This document shows positions 53,873-61,885 of a DNA stretch of 64,000 nt, in pieces. Position 1 is the first letter of the stretch. Each line of letters starts with the position of its first letter. The notes beneath the pieces were generated by a model, which saw nothing but the letters and a program-made list of their open reading frames with translations, made no database searches and was not told the origin of the DNA. Source of the stretch: JACMLD01 sp039919885 (GTDB lineage: Bacteria > Bacteroidota > Bacteroidia > Chitinophagales > Chitinophagaceae). The position numbers and the translations under genes were made by a program. The DNA is taken from contig JBDSEV010000068.1 in NCBI GenBank assembly GCA_039919885.1, positions 1 to 64,000 on the forward strand, read 5' to 3'.

Positions 53873-55201
53873 ATGCAAAAGAAAACCTGGTCTACGGCTG
53901 CCATCCTGGCAAGTTTAGAAATTGACGCACTGAACGAGATGCAACTTGCTTCTATTGAAGCTAATAAAAGCAACAACAATGTAATATTATTATCAGCTAC
54001 CGGCTCCGGAAAAACAATTGGCTTCCTGTTGCCGATCTTATCCGGACTTGATACGACAAATACAAAAACGCAGGCGATGATCATTGTCCCTTCCCGGGAA
54101 CTGGCGCTGCAGATAGAGCAGGTATTCAAGAAAATGGGAACCCCTTTCAAAGTGACCTGCTGTTACGGTGGGCATTTACGCGAGACGGAAGAAAATAACC
54201 TGGTAGAACCGCCGGCTTTGCTGATAGGGACGCCAGGCCGTCTTGCCGACCATATCAGGAGGGGTAATATTAGTACAGATACCATTGAAACCCTGGTATT
54301 GGATGAATTTGATAAATCACTGGAACTGGGCTTTAAAGAAGAAATTTCGTTTATCCTGGGAAAGCTGGTAAACGTTAAAAAAAGAATACTCACTTCTGCT
54401 ACCGAAGCCGTTGAAATACCCGCTTTTATTAACATGGAGGCACCCGCGCGGCTAAATTTTACGGGCCCGGGTACCGCAGATGCGGAAAAACTATGGGTAA
54501 AAACCGTTCTGAGCAACGATAAAGATAAATCTGATACGCTTTTCAGACTGATTTGTATGCTGGGTAACCGGTCTGCCATCGTTTTTTGCAACCACCGTGA
54601 ATCTGTAGACCGCACCAGTGCACTGCTTAAAGAAAAAGGAATTGTAAACGTGTTTTACCACGGCGCATTGGAACAACAGGAACGCGACAGCGCCCTTTGC
54701 AAATTCAGGAATGGCACCGCCAATGTACTGGTAACTACCGACCTGGCGTCAAGGGGGCTTGACATACCCAATATCCGGTATATTATTCATTACCATTTGC
54801 CTGCCACAGAAGACGTGTACACCCATCGCAACGGCAGAACGGCGCGTATGGATGCAAGTGGAACGGTAATAATGATTTTGTCGCCCGATGAAAAGCTTCC
54901 AGCATACGTACCCGCGGACGCGGAACAGCTGGAGTTACCGGAAACGGCTGAACTGCCGGAAAAGCCAAAATGGTCTACCCTGTTTATCAGTGCGGGCAAA
55001 AAAGACAAAGTAAACAAAATTGATATTGTGGGATTTCTATCGCACAAAGGGCAATTAAAAAAAGAAGACATCGGGCTGATTGAAGTAAAAGATTTTTTCT
55101 CTTTTGTTGCCATCCGTAAATCCAAAGCAAGCGCAACGTTGCAACTCATAAAAACGGAGAAGATAAAAAATAAAAAGGTACGGATTGATGTGGCTAAATA
55201 G
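53873..55201 (+). CDS. DEAD-box-type RNA helicase with DbpA-like RNA-binding domain (DEFD variant)
   Basis: 443 residues from the ATG at 53873 (MQKKTWSTAA); a TTG 14 codons upstream is unlikely. Motif I is ATGSGKT (42-48), Ia PSRELA (73-78), Ib TPGR (120-123), III SAT (175-177) and motif VI HRNGRTAR. Motif II reads DEFD (144-147) rather than DEAD, keeping both acidic residues needed for Mg-ATP. The C-terminal 70 residues (KVNKIDIVGFLSHKG, then DIGLIEVKDFFSFVAI) form the RRM-like domain of DbpA, which in E. coli binds hairpin 92 of 23S rRNA. A role in large-subunit ribosome assembly is therefore likely. It is divergent from the epimerase-like gene and convergent with the DUF6089 gene. Confidence 0.92.
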   Translation: MQKKTWSTAAILASLEIDALNEMQLASIEANKSNNNVILLSATGSGKTIGFLLPILSGLDTTNTKTQAMIIVPSRELALQIEQVFKKMGTPFKVTCCYGGHLRETEENNLVEPPALLIGTPGRLADHIRRGNISTDTIETLVLDEFDKSLELGFKEEISFILGKLVNVKKRILTSATEAVEIPAFINMEAPARLNFTGPGTADAEKLWVKTVLSNDKDKSDTLFRLICMLGNRSAIVFCNHRESVDRTSALLKEKGIVNVFYHGALEQQERDSALCKFRNGTANVLVTTDLASRGLDIPNIRYIIHYHLPATEDVYTHRNGRTARMDASGTVIMILSPDEKLPAYVPADAEQLELPETAELPEKPKWSTLFISAGKKDKVNKIDIVGFLSHKGQLKKEDIGLIEVKDFFSFVAIRKSKASATLQLIKTEKIKNKKVRIDVAK

Positions 55202-55325
55202 CCTGGTTGCATGGCACGGGCACATGCATGCTTTCAGCGCGCTGTGTGTTTTTATTTATCGTTGCTTACAAAAAAGGGATGCATTGTCTCCAACACAGAA
55301 CGGTGTATGCAAAGCAGCATAACTT

Positions 55326-56174
55326 TTACTGTACCGGTGGCGGGCAATCTGTGCGACCATTGTCCGTGCCATGAAAACCTTTTCTTTTTCCTATACCAAC
55401 GCTGATGGTTAGGCCAGAAAAATAATACCAGTCTTTAAAACGGGGGCCACCCCTGATGGTTCCATCGGCGGGATAGCTGGTTCCATTTTTCAATTCGTCG
55501 CCACGCCATGCCATTTCAACCGCTTTCGGACCTTTTGCTGCAGCAAGTAATGACGCGTCAACATAATTTTTACTGACATCATCAAGGTAATCGGTGAATG
55601 TTTTTCTAAGTCCAACTTCATAACTAAGTGTTATTGTTTCGGTAAACTTCCAGCGGATGCCAGCACCAAAAGGAATCGCAAACTGGGTGAGCGCATATTC
55701 TTTTCTATTCGGGTAGGCTGCCAGCCCCTGTCCTTCCGTGCTCAATGGCTTTAAATAAGTCTTATTGCCAAGGCTATCGAAAGCATACGGATTGTAATGA
55801 AATACAGCTACACCCGCAAATACATAAGGCGTTAACCGGTGGTAATTCAGGTTAAGCAAATTGTAATCCAGCAGCAGGTTACCCTCTGTAATCTTTGTGT
55901 GGAAACTGAGGTTGCGCGCACGCAAATCTGCCTGCCGGTTGTATTTGTCTGCAGCACCCAGTGTTGCATAGGTAAAATTGCTTCGTACTGAAAAGTGATT
56001 GCTGAGATCGTACTTTATACCTACTGCCACGGCAGGTTTTGCCTGCCCGGTGGTAAAACGTTTTTCCTGCAAATCTCCCTGGTAATTACTGAATCCGCCA
56101 AATAAGTCGACATGGAATTTTTGGGCCTCTGAAAATGAGGGAATCAAAAAACTGAGCAAAATTAATTTTCGCAT
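55326..56174 (-). CDS. DUF6089-type outer-membrane beta-barrel protein
   Basis: 282 residues with a signal peptide at 1-17 (MRKLILLSFLIPSFSEA, then QKF). The mature part alternates hydrophobic and polar residues in strands typical of an 8-stranded barrel: VDLFGGFSNYQGDL (22-35), FSVRSNFTYATLGAADKYNR (61-80), LTPYVFAGVAVFHYNPYAF, and GAGIRWKFTETITLSYEVGLR. The motif GGFSNYQGDL and the long loop with SYPADGTIRGG match DUF6089 proteins of Bacteroidota, whose role is unknown and probably structural. The C-terminus (FHGTDNGRTDCPPPVQ) extends beyond the last strand and contains a Cys. It is monocistronic by spacing (185 bp before the next gene). Confidence 0.82.
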   Translation of the reverse strand: MRKLILLSFLIPSFSEAQKFHVDLFGGFSNYQGDLQEKRFTTGQAKPAVAVGIKYDLSNHFSVRSNFTYATLGAADKYNRQADLRARNLSFHTKITEGNLLLDYNLLNLNYHRLTPYVFAGVAVFHYNPYAFDSLGNKTYLKPLSTEGQGLAAYPNRKEYALTQFAIPFGAGIRWKFTETITLSYEVGLRKTFTDYLDDVSKNYVDASLLAAAKGPKAVEMAWRGDELKNGTSYPADGTIRGGPRFKDWYYFSGLTISVGIGKRKGFHGTDNGRTDCPPPVQ

Positions 56175-56359
56175 AGCTACTTTTTAATCAATATAAATAA
56201 ATGACCAACCAAAAAGGATATGGATTTTAGAGGGGGGCGATCTACGAGAATAAGATTACGTGGGTGAGCAGTAAACGGTTGGAAAGTCGAATTTATGCAA
56301 GGATTACGTCAAAGCTTTGTTAAAGCGACTACACTGTTCAGTAAAAGACAATACGGCAT

Positions 56360-57061
56360 TCATGCACGGCTGTGTAATACTGCGGCGGGCATTTGTACCA
56401 GCGAGGTGTTGTTTTTCAATTGCTGATCGATTGGCTTGTATAGCACGCGATAGAGTTGTATGGCAGCAGAAACAATAAATACAATTCCAACAATAATATT
56501 AATAATGCGCTGGCTGGCATTTAATTTATTGGATAACCACTTGCCCGCAAAAATAAAAAGCGCAAGGCCTGCCAGCGTGCCGATTCCTATCCCCACTGTG
56601 TACAGATTGAAATGCAGCGTTGTTGGCAAAAGAATTTTATTGCTGAGGAGGTAGGTACTCCAGATAAACCAGAAAGGAATTTGTATCGGGTTAATGGCAC
56701 TCATTGTAAATCCCAGCCAGAACCTGTTCATTTTATTATTGAGTAAAATGTTTTTTCCGGTGGAACTTTTTTTCCGGGCTGCCCTAAAACTGCTGATGCC
56801 GAGGATAATAAATAAGAATACCGTTACCCATTCCAGGATATTGAATAATTGCCGGTGGGCTACTACCCAATCGATCCCCTCTAAAGAAACCCGCACATAT
56901 AATATTTCTACCAGCGCAATGCCCAGTGAAAACCAGGTAGCCTTCTTTACATCTTCCGTTATGGCTACCTGCATGGCAGCTACATTGAGGCTTCCGAGCG
57001 GCAGCGAACCAAGAAAACTTATCAGCATCCCGGTAAAAAAAATTCCGGTCAGGCTAGACAT
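56360..57061 (-). CDS. LysE-type transporter (RhtB/LysE superfamily)
   Basis: 233 residues with about six predicted helices (8-27, 40-60, 70-88, 112-135, 146-168, 185-205). The N-terminal FLGSLPLGSLNVAAMQVAI (17-35) is the LysE signature region, with the Pro-Gly pair altered to Pro-Leu-Gly. The segment FWLGFTMSAINPIQIPFW (113-130) corresponds to the second conserved Asn-Pro helix. Members export amino acids or related small molecules; the substrate is not known. Its start overlaps the ATP-grasp gene by 8 bp, so it is the last gene of a four-gene operon and may export the product or a precursor of those enzymes (inference). Confidence 0.82.
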   Translation of the reverse strand: MSSLTGIFFTGMLISFLGSLPLGSLNVAAMQVAITEDVKKATWFSLGIALVEILYVRVSLEGIDWVVAHRQLFNILEWVTVFLFIILGISSFRAARKKSSTGKNILLNNKMNRFWLGFTMSAINPIQIPFWFIWSTYLLSNKILLPTTLHFNLYTVGIGIGTLAGLALFIFAGKWLSNKLNASQRIINIIVGIVFIVSAAIQLYRVLYKPIDQQLKNNTSLVQMPAAVLHSRA

Positions 57062-58118
57062 ATAATCGGTTCAGCTTTTGTTCAAAAACCTTGTTGTCTT
57101 TCATCATTTGCATACCCTGTTGATGCGTAAGATACGGTATCCCTTTTTTATGATTTATCCGGCTGATGCGCCACAGAATAATCCAGTGACGAACTATTTC
57201 TTTCCATGCAAAGAAAATACTGTGCGCGGGGTCATACATGTGGGTAGGTTCAGAACCAGCGCCATTGAGCTCTATTATAGAAAAATTTTCTCCCCTCCGC
57301 AGTTCTTCCCAGGTATTGTACCGTATATCCAGCCGTCCATAATGAAATCCGGCTACCTGTTTGCAGATGTGGTCCATCGTCTCCCGGAAAACTTCATCAG
57401 CCAGGTGAGAATCATCCAGGAATTTAGCGCCACGTGCATGATTGCCGTATGGTACCAGCTCTTTTACAGCACCTGGCGGCAACACTTCGTTTAATGCTAT
57501 CCCGTACAGTCTTTGCAGCACGGGCAATTGCAGGATAGAACGCTTTTCTTTTTTCAGCAATTGCAGCATCGTGGAAACGCCATCGCCCGTAACTGATAGC
57601 ATTTCTTTTCTTACGATACCCGAGACCTGGCCCCGATCTTCATTGGGATAACGGTAATAAAAAACGCCTATTTCATTTGGCTGATGGGCAAATTCCTGCA
57701 CCAGGTAATCCATTGGGGAGTTGTCTGCGTAGGCTATTAAATCTTTTTCATCCGCCAATTTTTTAACCCCGCGCCCCTGTCCGCCCACATCGGGTTTGGC
57801 AATGAGCGGGTACTGGTAATTGAGGGCCGCAATGCGGGCGATAACCGCTTCCGCAGCGGTGCCTTCGGTAATATAGACCGTCCGGGGGTAATAGGCAGCG
57901 GGGATAATATCATAGATTTTTTTCTTCGACTCCATTAAAAACCCACCGTACTCAATGGTTGGGTTGGATGCAGAGAAAAAGAAAAATGATTTTGTACGGA
58001 GCGCCAGCAAGACCCATATAGGCATTATCCACCCGTACACGGTATTGAACGACCAGTATTCCCAGTTAAAAAGCCTTATAAAAAAAGGACGATGAAGGGT
58101 GCGCTGCAGCAGGTTCAT
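57054..58118 (-). CDS. ATP-grasp protein (D-Ala-D-Ala ligase-like)
   Basis: 354 residues. The ATP-grasp core has Lys108 in LIAKPDVGG, a Gly-rich loop GGQGRG (112-117), the LVQEFAHQPNEIGVFY segment (139-154) and the metal-binding C-terminal region GRLDIRYNT (261-269) with IIELNGAGSEP (281-291). The N-terminal 60 residues are rich in aromatic amino acids (FFIRLFNWEYWSFNTVYGW) and may lie against the membrane. ATP-grasp enzymes join a carboxylate to an amine or thiol; the substrate is not deducible, and it lacks the full D-Ala-D-Ala ligase N-terminal domain. The stop overlaps the LysE-type start by 8 bp; the start overlaps the NRDE stop in an ATGA arrangement, which implies translational coupling. 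Confidence 0.85.
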   Translation of the reverse strand: MNLLQRTLHRPFFIRLFNWEYWSFNTVYGWIMPIWVLLALRTKSFFFFSASNPTIEYGGFLMESKKKIYDIIPAAYYPRTVYITEGTAAEAVIARIAALNYQYPLIAKPDVGGQGRGVKKLADEKDLIAYADNSPMDYLVQEFAHQPNEIGVFYYRYPNEDRGQVSGIVRKEMLSVTGDGVSTMLQLLKKEKRSILQLPVLQRLYGIALNEVLPPGAVKELVPYGNHARGAKFLDDSHLADEVFRETMDHICKQVAGFHYGRLDIRYNTWEELRRGENFSIIELNGAGSEPTHMYDPAHSIFFAWKEIVRHWIILWRISRINHKKGIPYLTHQQGMQMMKDNKVFEQKLNRLYV

Positions 58119-58846
58119 TGTGGTATGGCTACGGCTTTGGCAAAATTAAATTCCTGGCGGGCGCGGGTAGCTGACTGCAGATCCAGGTAGTGCATCGTTG
58201 ATTTCCAATCGCAAATTTCAATGGCCGTGATACTCACCGTTAACAATTTTCCAGCCCTGTTCATACGCAAATCATTGCAAATATCGCCATCGCCTCCCGA
58301 TAAATGGTACTGGATTATTTCTTCTAAAGTTGGATCAGGATGCTGTTGGTGCCAATCATTAAACCACCACTGTCTTTTTGCAAGGACAGCGTCGTTGTAC
58401 AGGGTTACAGATGACCACGTGTGCGCAATGCCGGCTGCCGGCCGCGTGATGGTTTTATGCGAACCATCCCATCGGCACTCATACAATACTTCGTTGCTCC
58501 ATATAATTACCGTAAAGGGCTCAATGCCGCTTAAGTTGGTTGCTTCATAGGCGGCAAACGCATCGGCTTCCGCCATAAAATCTAAAAAAGCCAGGCCCCT
58601 GCTTTTCCTGTAGGGTGGCTGGTGAAGGTGCGCCGTAAAAGCACCGTTGAGCAGCACGGCCGCGGCTCCGTTGTCATTTACTGCCGCCCAGGTACCGCCC
58701 GCAGCGCTGTCTTTTGGAAATATCAGTTGGTGACCATTGATGCTGTATAAGGCCGGCGCGAGCGCGATGGCGCGGCTGCTTTGTTCATCGCGGTTGTGTG
58801 CGAGAAAAATTTTATTATTTGACGGGATAAACGTTACTGTGCACAT
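58115..58846 (-). CDS. NRDE family protein (TANGO2 homologue)
   Basis: 243 residues, cytosolic. It begins MCTVTFIP, with Cys2 placed as in NRDE/TANGO2 proteins, which resemble N-terminal-nucleophile hydrolases; the HNRDE motif is at 17-21 and AGGTWAAVNDNG at 49-60. The animal homologue TANGO2 has been linked to haem trafficking and lipid metabolism; the bacterial role is unclear. It overlaps the DinB-like gene by 13 bp upstream and the ATP-grasp gene by 4 bp (ATGA) downstream, so it is inside a tightly coupled operon. The Ntn-hydrolase idea would fit a peptide-like product of the neighbouring ATP-grasp enzyme (inference). Confidence 0.88.
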   Translation of the reverse strand: MCTVTFIPSNNKIFLAHNRDEQSSRAIALAPALYSINGHQLIFPKDSAAGGTWAAVNDNGAAAVLLNGAFTAHLHQPPYRKSRGLAFLDFMAEADAFAAYEATNLSGIEPFTVIIWSNEVLYECRWDGSHKTITRPAAGIAHTWSSVTLYNDAVLAKRQWWFNDWHQQHPDPTLEEIIQYHLSGGDGDICNDLRMNRAGKLLTVSITAIEICDWKSTMHYLDLQSATRARQEFNFAKAVAIPQ

Positions 58847-59334
58847 TCGTTGCGAAACTTGATGGTAGAAGAAGCTACCCCAAAGCCGGCGGGTATTTCA
58901 ATATCGGCTACTTCGCGGATGCCAACTTTTATAAGCGCCATGTGATGAATTGTATGTTCCAGGTTGTAGGCAATTTCACGGTAGTAATTGGTATCCAGGT
59001 CAATAAGTGTGGAGCTATCGTCATTGTAAGCACCGCGCAAAACAAGTGGTTTATTTTCCTTGCCCAGTTGCTCGTAGATTGTCTTGAGCAGGACGATCGC
59101 GATTTCTTTTTCTGTTTCAATCCGTATATCCCTTTCCCGGTTTTCATAATTTACCACCGCAGTTTCGTAGCCTGCTTCCAGGCAGGTAAACATTTCAATA
59201 ATATGGCGGACGTGTTGACCGATGGTGGCGTTGGAAAGTATTTTACTTGCGTATACATACTGGCTATCGTTCAATAACTGCAGGGAAGCAGTTAGTTGGA
59301 CAAACACATTTTGTATGGCTTTTTGTAGCTGCAT
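58834..59334 (-). CDS. DinB-family protein
   Basis: 166 residues forming a four-helix bundle. Candidate metal ligands are His41 and His44 (IGQHVRHII) and His127, His130, His131 (NLEHTIHHMAL), in the DinB/YfiT pattern. Some DinB-like proteins are thiol S-transferases acting with bacillithiol or similar thiols; others have unknown roles. The N-terminal part (MQLQKAIQNVFVQLTASL) is a typical first helix. It is the first gene of the DinB-NRDE-ATP-grasp-LysE operon and overlaps the NRDE gene by 13 bp. Confidence 0.85.
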   Translation of the reverse strand: MQLQKAIQNVFVQLTASLQLLNDSQYVYASKILSNATIGQHVRHIIEMFTCLEAGYETAVVNYENRERDIRIETEKEIAIVLLKTIYEQLGKENKPLVLRGAYNDDSSTLIDLDTNYYREIAYNLEHTIHHMALIKVGIREVADIEIPAGFGVASSTIKFRNECAQ

Positions 59335-59497
59335 GAATAGAGGGCGTTATGTTCTTAATAATACGTAATATACGGTGGATGAGTTTTGCAAACAAGCTGC
59401 AAAACGAGTAATAATAGTCAGCTAAGATAAGTGAAAAATACTTCCAGCGGGCACGCGCAGGGCACTATACAACCAGCATTGGCCGTTGCACCAAATG

Positions 59498-60034
59498 CTA
59501 TTTCTTTTTGGCGAATACAGCTAATGTTACTGTTACATTGTCGCCCAGTACCGCACTGTTTTTTCCTACGTTGAAATCACGCCGGTTTAGCTGGAAACTG
59601 CCTTCAAACAGCATACCGCCATCATTCGCTACTGATTTGAAAGGAATAGAAATTTTTTGTGTTATCCCCTTAATAGTAAGTTTTCCCGAAACAGTAAAGT
59701 CGCTTCCCTTACCCGTAATTTTTTCCGATTTAAAGGTAATTTTCGGATGTTTCTCCACGTCAAAATAGGCGGCTTCGCGGAGATGACTGTCCCTGGAATC
59801 ATTGCCCGTGTTAACAGTAGCAGCATCAATGCTGATGCTAAAATCTGATTTTTCCGGACTGGCTTTATCAAATTCGATCGTTCCTTCCAACCCTTTGAAA
59901 TTGCCGCTGGTATTAATGCCAAAATTTTTGATAGCAAATTTGACAGTTGATTTTTCGTTTACGGGCAGGTATTGCTGTGCATGCGCAGTAACCAGGAAGC
60001 AAAAACCAAGGAACAATGTAAATAATTTGATCAT
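59498..60034 (-). CDS. YceI-family periplasmic protein
   Basis: 178 residues, signal peptide 1-19 (cut after AHA). The YceI lipocalin-like barrel has typical blocks: STVKFAIKNFGINTSGNFKGLEGTI (29-53 in pieces), EAAYFDVEKHPKITFKSEKI, and the C-terminal GSFQLNRRDFNVGKNSAVLGDNVTV. Family members bind long-chain isoprenoids or lipids and are induced by base or osmotic stress in E. coli. It lies 71 bp after the DoxX-like gene and may be the last gene of the Crp/Fnr-YHS-DoxX-YceI series, all on the same strand with gaps of 55-71 bp. Confidence 0.9.
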   Translation of the reverse strand: MIKLFTLFLGFCFLVTAHAQQYLPVNEKSTVKFAIKNFGINTSGNFKGLEGTIEFDKASPEKSDFSISIDAATVNTGNDSRDSHLREAAYFDVEKHPKITFKSEKITGKGSDFTVSGKLTIKGITQKISIPFKSVANDGGMLFEGSFQLNRRDFNVGKNSAVLGDNVTVTLAVFAKKK

Positions 60035-60105
60035 CTAGTTGACTTTTTATTACCAGTTTCAAATAAAACGCCAATGTATGTTAAAGAAAAACAATATCCA
60101 ATTTA

Positions 60106-60504
60106 TCAGCCGCTTACCGGCGCCTTTTTTAACGCGTTGAGTAATTGATTGCGGTAAATAATCAGCAAAATAAAGCAGCTGATGAAAGCCAGCACTGCCA
60201 TCGTAAACAGGCCATAATCGCCATCAAATTTCAATCCCAGCTTAGTTAGATGGAAAAAAATTGCGCCGGCCATTAGCCCCGTACCCAATGCAGCGCCCCA
60301 TCCTGTAGTACGCTTGTCCAGTATCAGCAGCGATGCAATCAGTTCAAAAATACCCGTACCAATGCGTCCCCAGGGTTCCATGCCCAGCATGGTAAACAAC
60401 CTGATCGACTGCTCATGCCCTGTAAATTTAAAATACAAAGTTTGCAGCATGATATAAGCCGCCAATATCCGCAACAACCAGGTAAAAACAAGTTTGATTT
60501 TCAT
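60106..60504 (-). CDS. DoxX-like four-helix membrane protein
   Basis: 132 residues with four predicted helices (about 5-24, 48-62, 68-87, 97-118). The pattern RILAAYIMLQTLYFKFTGHEQS (12-33), then GRIGTGIFELIASLLIL, agrees with DoxX/DoxD-like membrane proteins. Such proteins are often linked to redox or quinone processes but the reaction of this one is unknown. It lies between the YHS gene (66 bp) and the YceI gene (71 bp), a combination often seen together in Bacteroidota. Confidence 0.75.
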   Translation of the reverse strand: MKIKLVFTWLLRILAAYIMLQTLYFKFTGHEQSIRLFTMLGMEPWGRIGTGIFELIASLLILDKRTTGWGAALGTGLMAGAIFFHLTKLGLKFDGDYGLFTMAVLAFISCFILLIIYRNQLLNALKKAPVSG

Positions 60505-60570
60505 GTAAAGGCATTTAAAAAGAAGGTTTATTTGTCAGTCTTTATCGTCCTGCATGCTTACAATTTCGAA

Positions 60571-61035
60571 TTAATGGTAAGTCCGGGTCCAGTTTGCATC
60601 CGCTTTCTTTTTCAAGCTGGGCTCGTCTTTGTTCCAATCCGTAAGTGTGTTGCTAAAAAATCTATTGTAGAAAAGATTAAGTCTGCCATCTACTATTTTA
60701 AATGTTGAAGGATTGATTTCCACTTTCTCTCCTTTTGCGCCCATTGCGTACGAACACCATCCGCCATAGGCAGGTTCGTATTTGGCGGGGTTTTGTTTAA
60801 ACGTTTCTTTATTGGCGGCAGATGAAAAATAATAGACCACCCCCTCATACACAACCGCATATTCTTTACTACCCTTGACAGCTTTGCCGGGCATAAAATA
60901 GGCAACCGGGTCATAACCACTGATGCCGATACCGTTTGAAAGATTAAATTGTTTTTTGCGCAATACCGCCGCATCCTGGGCAAGCGTGCTGCCTCCCAAT
61001 GCGCCGGCAAGAAATAATAAAAAGATAAATTTCAT
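60571..61035 (-). CDS. Exported YHS-domain protein
   Basis: 154 residues with a signal peptide (1-19, cut after TLA). The YHS-like domain covers SGYDPVAYF (39-47) to YEPAYGGWCSYAM (86-98), including YYFSSAANKETF (68-79) and Cys94. YHS domains are small, often metal-associated modules in copper-handling and redox proteins; here the protein is exported, so a periplasmic metal or redox role is likely but unproven. It follows the Crp/Fnr gene by 55 bp and precedes the DoxX-like gene by 66 bp. Confidence 0.85.
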   Translation of the reverse strand: MKFIFLLFLAGALGGSTLAQDAAVLRKKQFNLSNGIGISGYDPVAYFMPGKAVKGSKEYAVVYEGVVYYFSSAANKETFKQNPAKYEPAYGGWCSYAMGAKGEKVEINPSTFKIVDGRLNLFYNRFFSNTLTDWNKDEPSLKKKADANWTRTYH

Positions 61036-61090
61036 TTCGTTGATATTTTGTGCTGTAAAAATAAACGCCTTTACACAGGTGGATTGTCGC

Positions 61091-61792
61091 CTATCCGACG
61101 TTTAACAGCTTTTCAATTTCTTTAACATCGGGAAAGCATATCTGCCGGTGTTTGTAAGAAAAAAGTTGCGCTGCAGCAAGTTCGTTTATCACCGCGGTAA
61201 CCGTTTGCCTGCTTGCACCCACGAGGTGGGCAAGGTCTTCATGCGTAAGGTAATCAGGAATACAAAAACCATCAGCAGATCTATCGGTCATGTTCATTTG
61301 CAATAATTGCCAGAATAAGCCGAGCAGCCTGGTCTTTACATCTTTGTTCAGCAGGTTCAACATCCGGTTCTGCACCTGCCGCAGTTTATTACCTACCTGC
61401 CGGGTATATTTCAACGCTATCTCCGGCTTTCGAACCAGCAGTTTTTCAAAATCTTCTATGTTGAATGCACAGAGGCTTACGTCTGCTTTGTAGGCCCTGG
61501 CAAATTCGCCATGGAGATTGTTTTTTTCCAGCGTAAACTGGCCGAACAATTCCCCTTTCTGAATTATTTCCCGGATCACTTCTTTTCCATTTTCATCAAT
61601 GAAGCCAATGCGTATGTAGCCTTCCTTTAGAAAATAAAGCTTATTGTGATTGAAAGCTTCAAAATATATGTAAGCGCCTTTTTTGGCTTCCACAAAACGA
61701 TGCACAAAATTGAGTTCCTCATATTCTTCATCAGAAATATGACGCCACAAATCATAATTGCGTATCAGCAACATTTTATTTTCTGCACCCAT
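61091..61792 (-). CDS. Crp/Fnr-family transcriptional regulator
   Basis: 233 residues. The cyclic-nucleotide-binding-type beta roll is at about 10-125 and the dimer helix at about 125-150. The winged helix-turn-helix lies at 182-222 (YLTHEDLAHLVGASRQTVTAVINEL), with the recognition helix near 193-205. In E. coli CRP the recognition helix reads R-E-T-V-G-R; here it is R-Q-T-V-T-A, so a site different from TGTGA-N6-TCACA is expected. There is no N-terminal Cys cluster, so it is not an FNR-type iron-sulfur sensor. A second ATG six codons in (61774) is possible. A dyad of matching geometry, TGACC-N6-GGTCA, lies in the divergent intergenic region, suggesting autoregulation and control of the iron-sulfur gene. 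Confidence 0.9.
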   Translation of the reverse strand: MGAENKMLLIRNYDLWRHISDEEYEELNFVHRFVEAKKGAYIYFEAFNHNKLYFLKEGYIRIGFIDENGKEVIREIIQKGELFGQFTLEKNNLHGEFARAYKADVSLCAFNIEDFEKLLVRKPEIALKYTRQVGNKLRQVQNRMLNLLNKDVKTRLLGLFWQLLQMNMTDRSADGFCIPDYLTHEDLAHLVGASRQTVTAVINELAAAQLFSYKHRQICFPDVKEIEKLLNVG

Positions 61793-61837
61793 GCTTATTC
61801 ATTGTTCAATAAGGTACAATAATAAAACTAAAAGTTC

Positions 61838-61853
61838 TGACCCGTATCGGTCA
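61838..61853. promoter_or_regulatory. Crp/Fnr-type operator candidate TGACC-N6-GGTCA
   Basis: TGACC-CGTATC-GGTCA has perfect 5-bp arms and the 5-6-5 layout of Crp/Fnr sites. It lies between the divergent Crp/Fnr gene (start 61792) and the iron-sulfur protein gene (start 61886). Binding by the neighbouring regulator is inference. Confidence 0.5.
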
Positions 61854-61863
61854 TTTGGTTTAG

Positions 61864-61875
61864 ATTTACGTAAAT
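61864..61875. promoter_or_regulatory. Perfect palindrome ATTTACGTAAAT before the iron-sulfur gene
   Basis: A 12-bp perfect palindrome lies 10 bp before the ATG at 61886. It may be a second protein site or chance; it sits where a repressor would block initiation. Confidence 0.3.
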
Positions 61876-61885
61876 TTCTACGACC

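Noticed and set aside
55211..55235. TGGCACGGGCACATGC as another sigma-54-like element, and a TGCATG hairpin as terminator
   Set aside because: The -12 part does not match (CATG, not TTGC), no tandem dyads lie upstream, and no T-run follows the hairpin.
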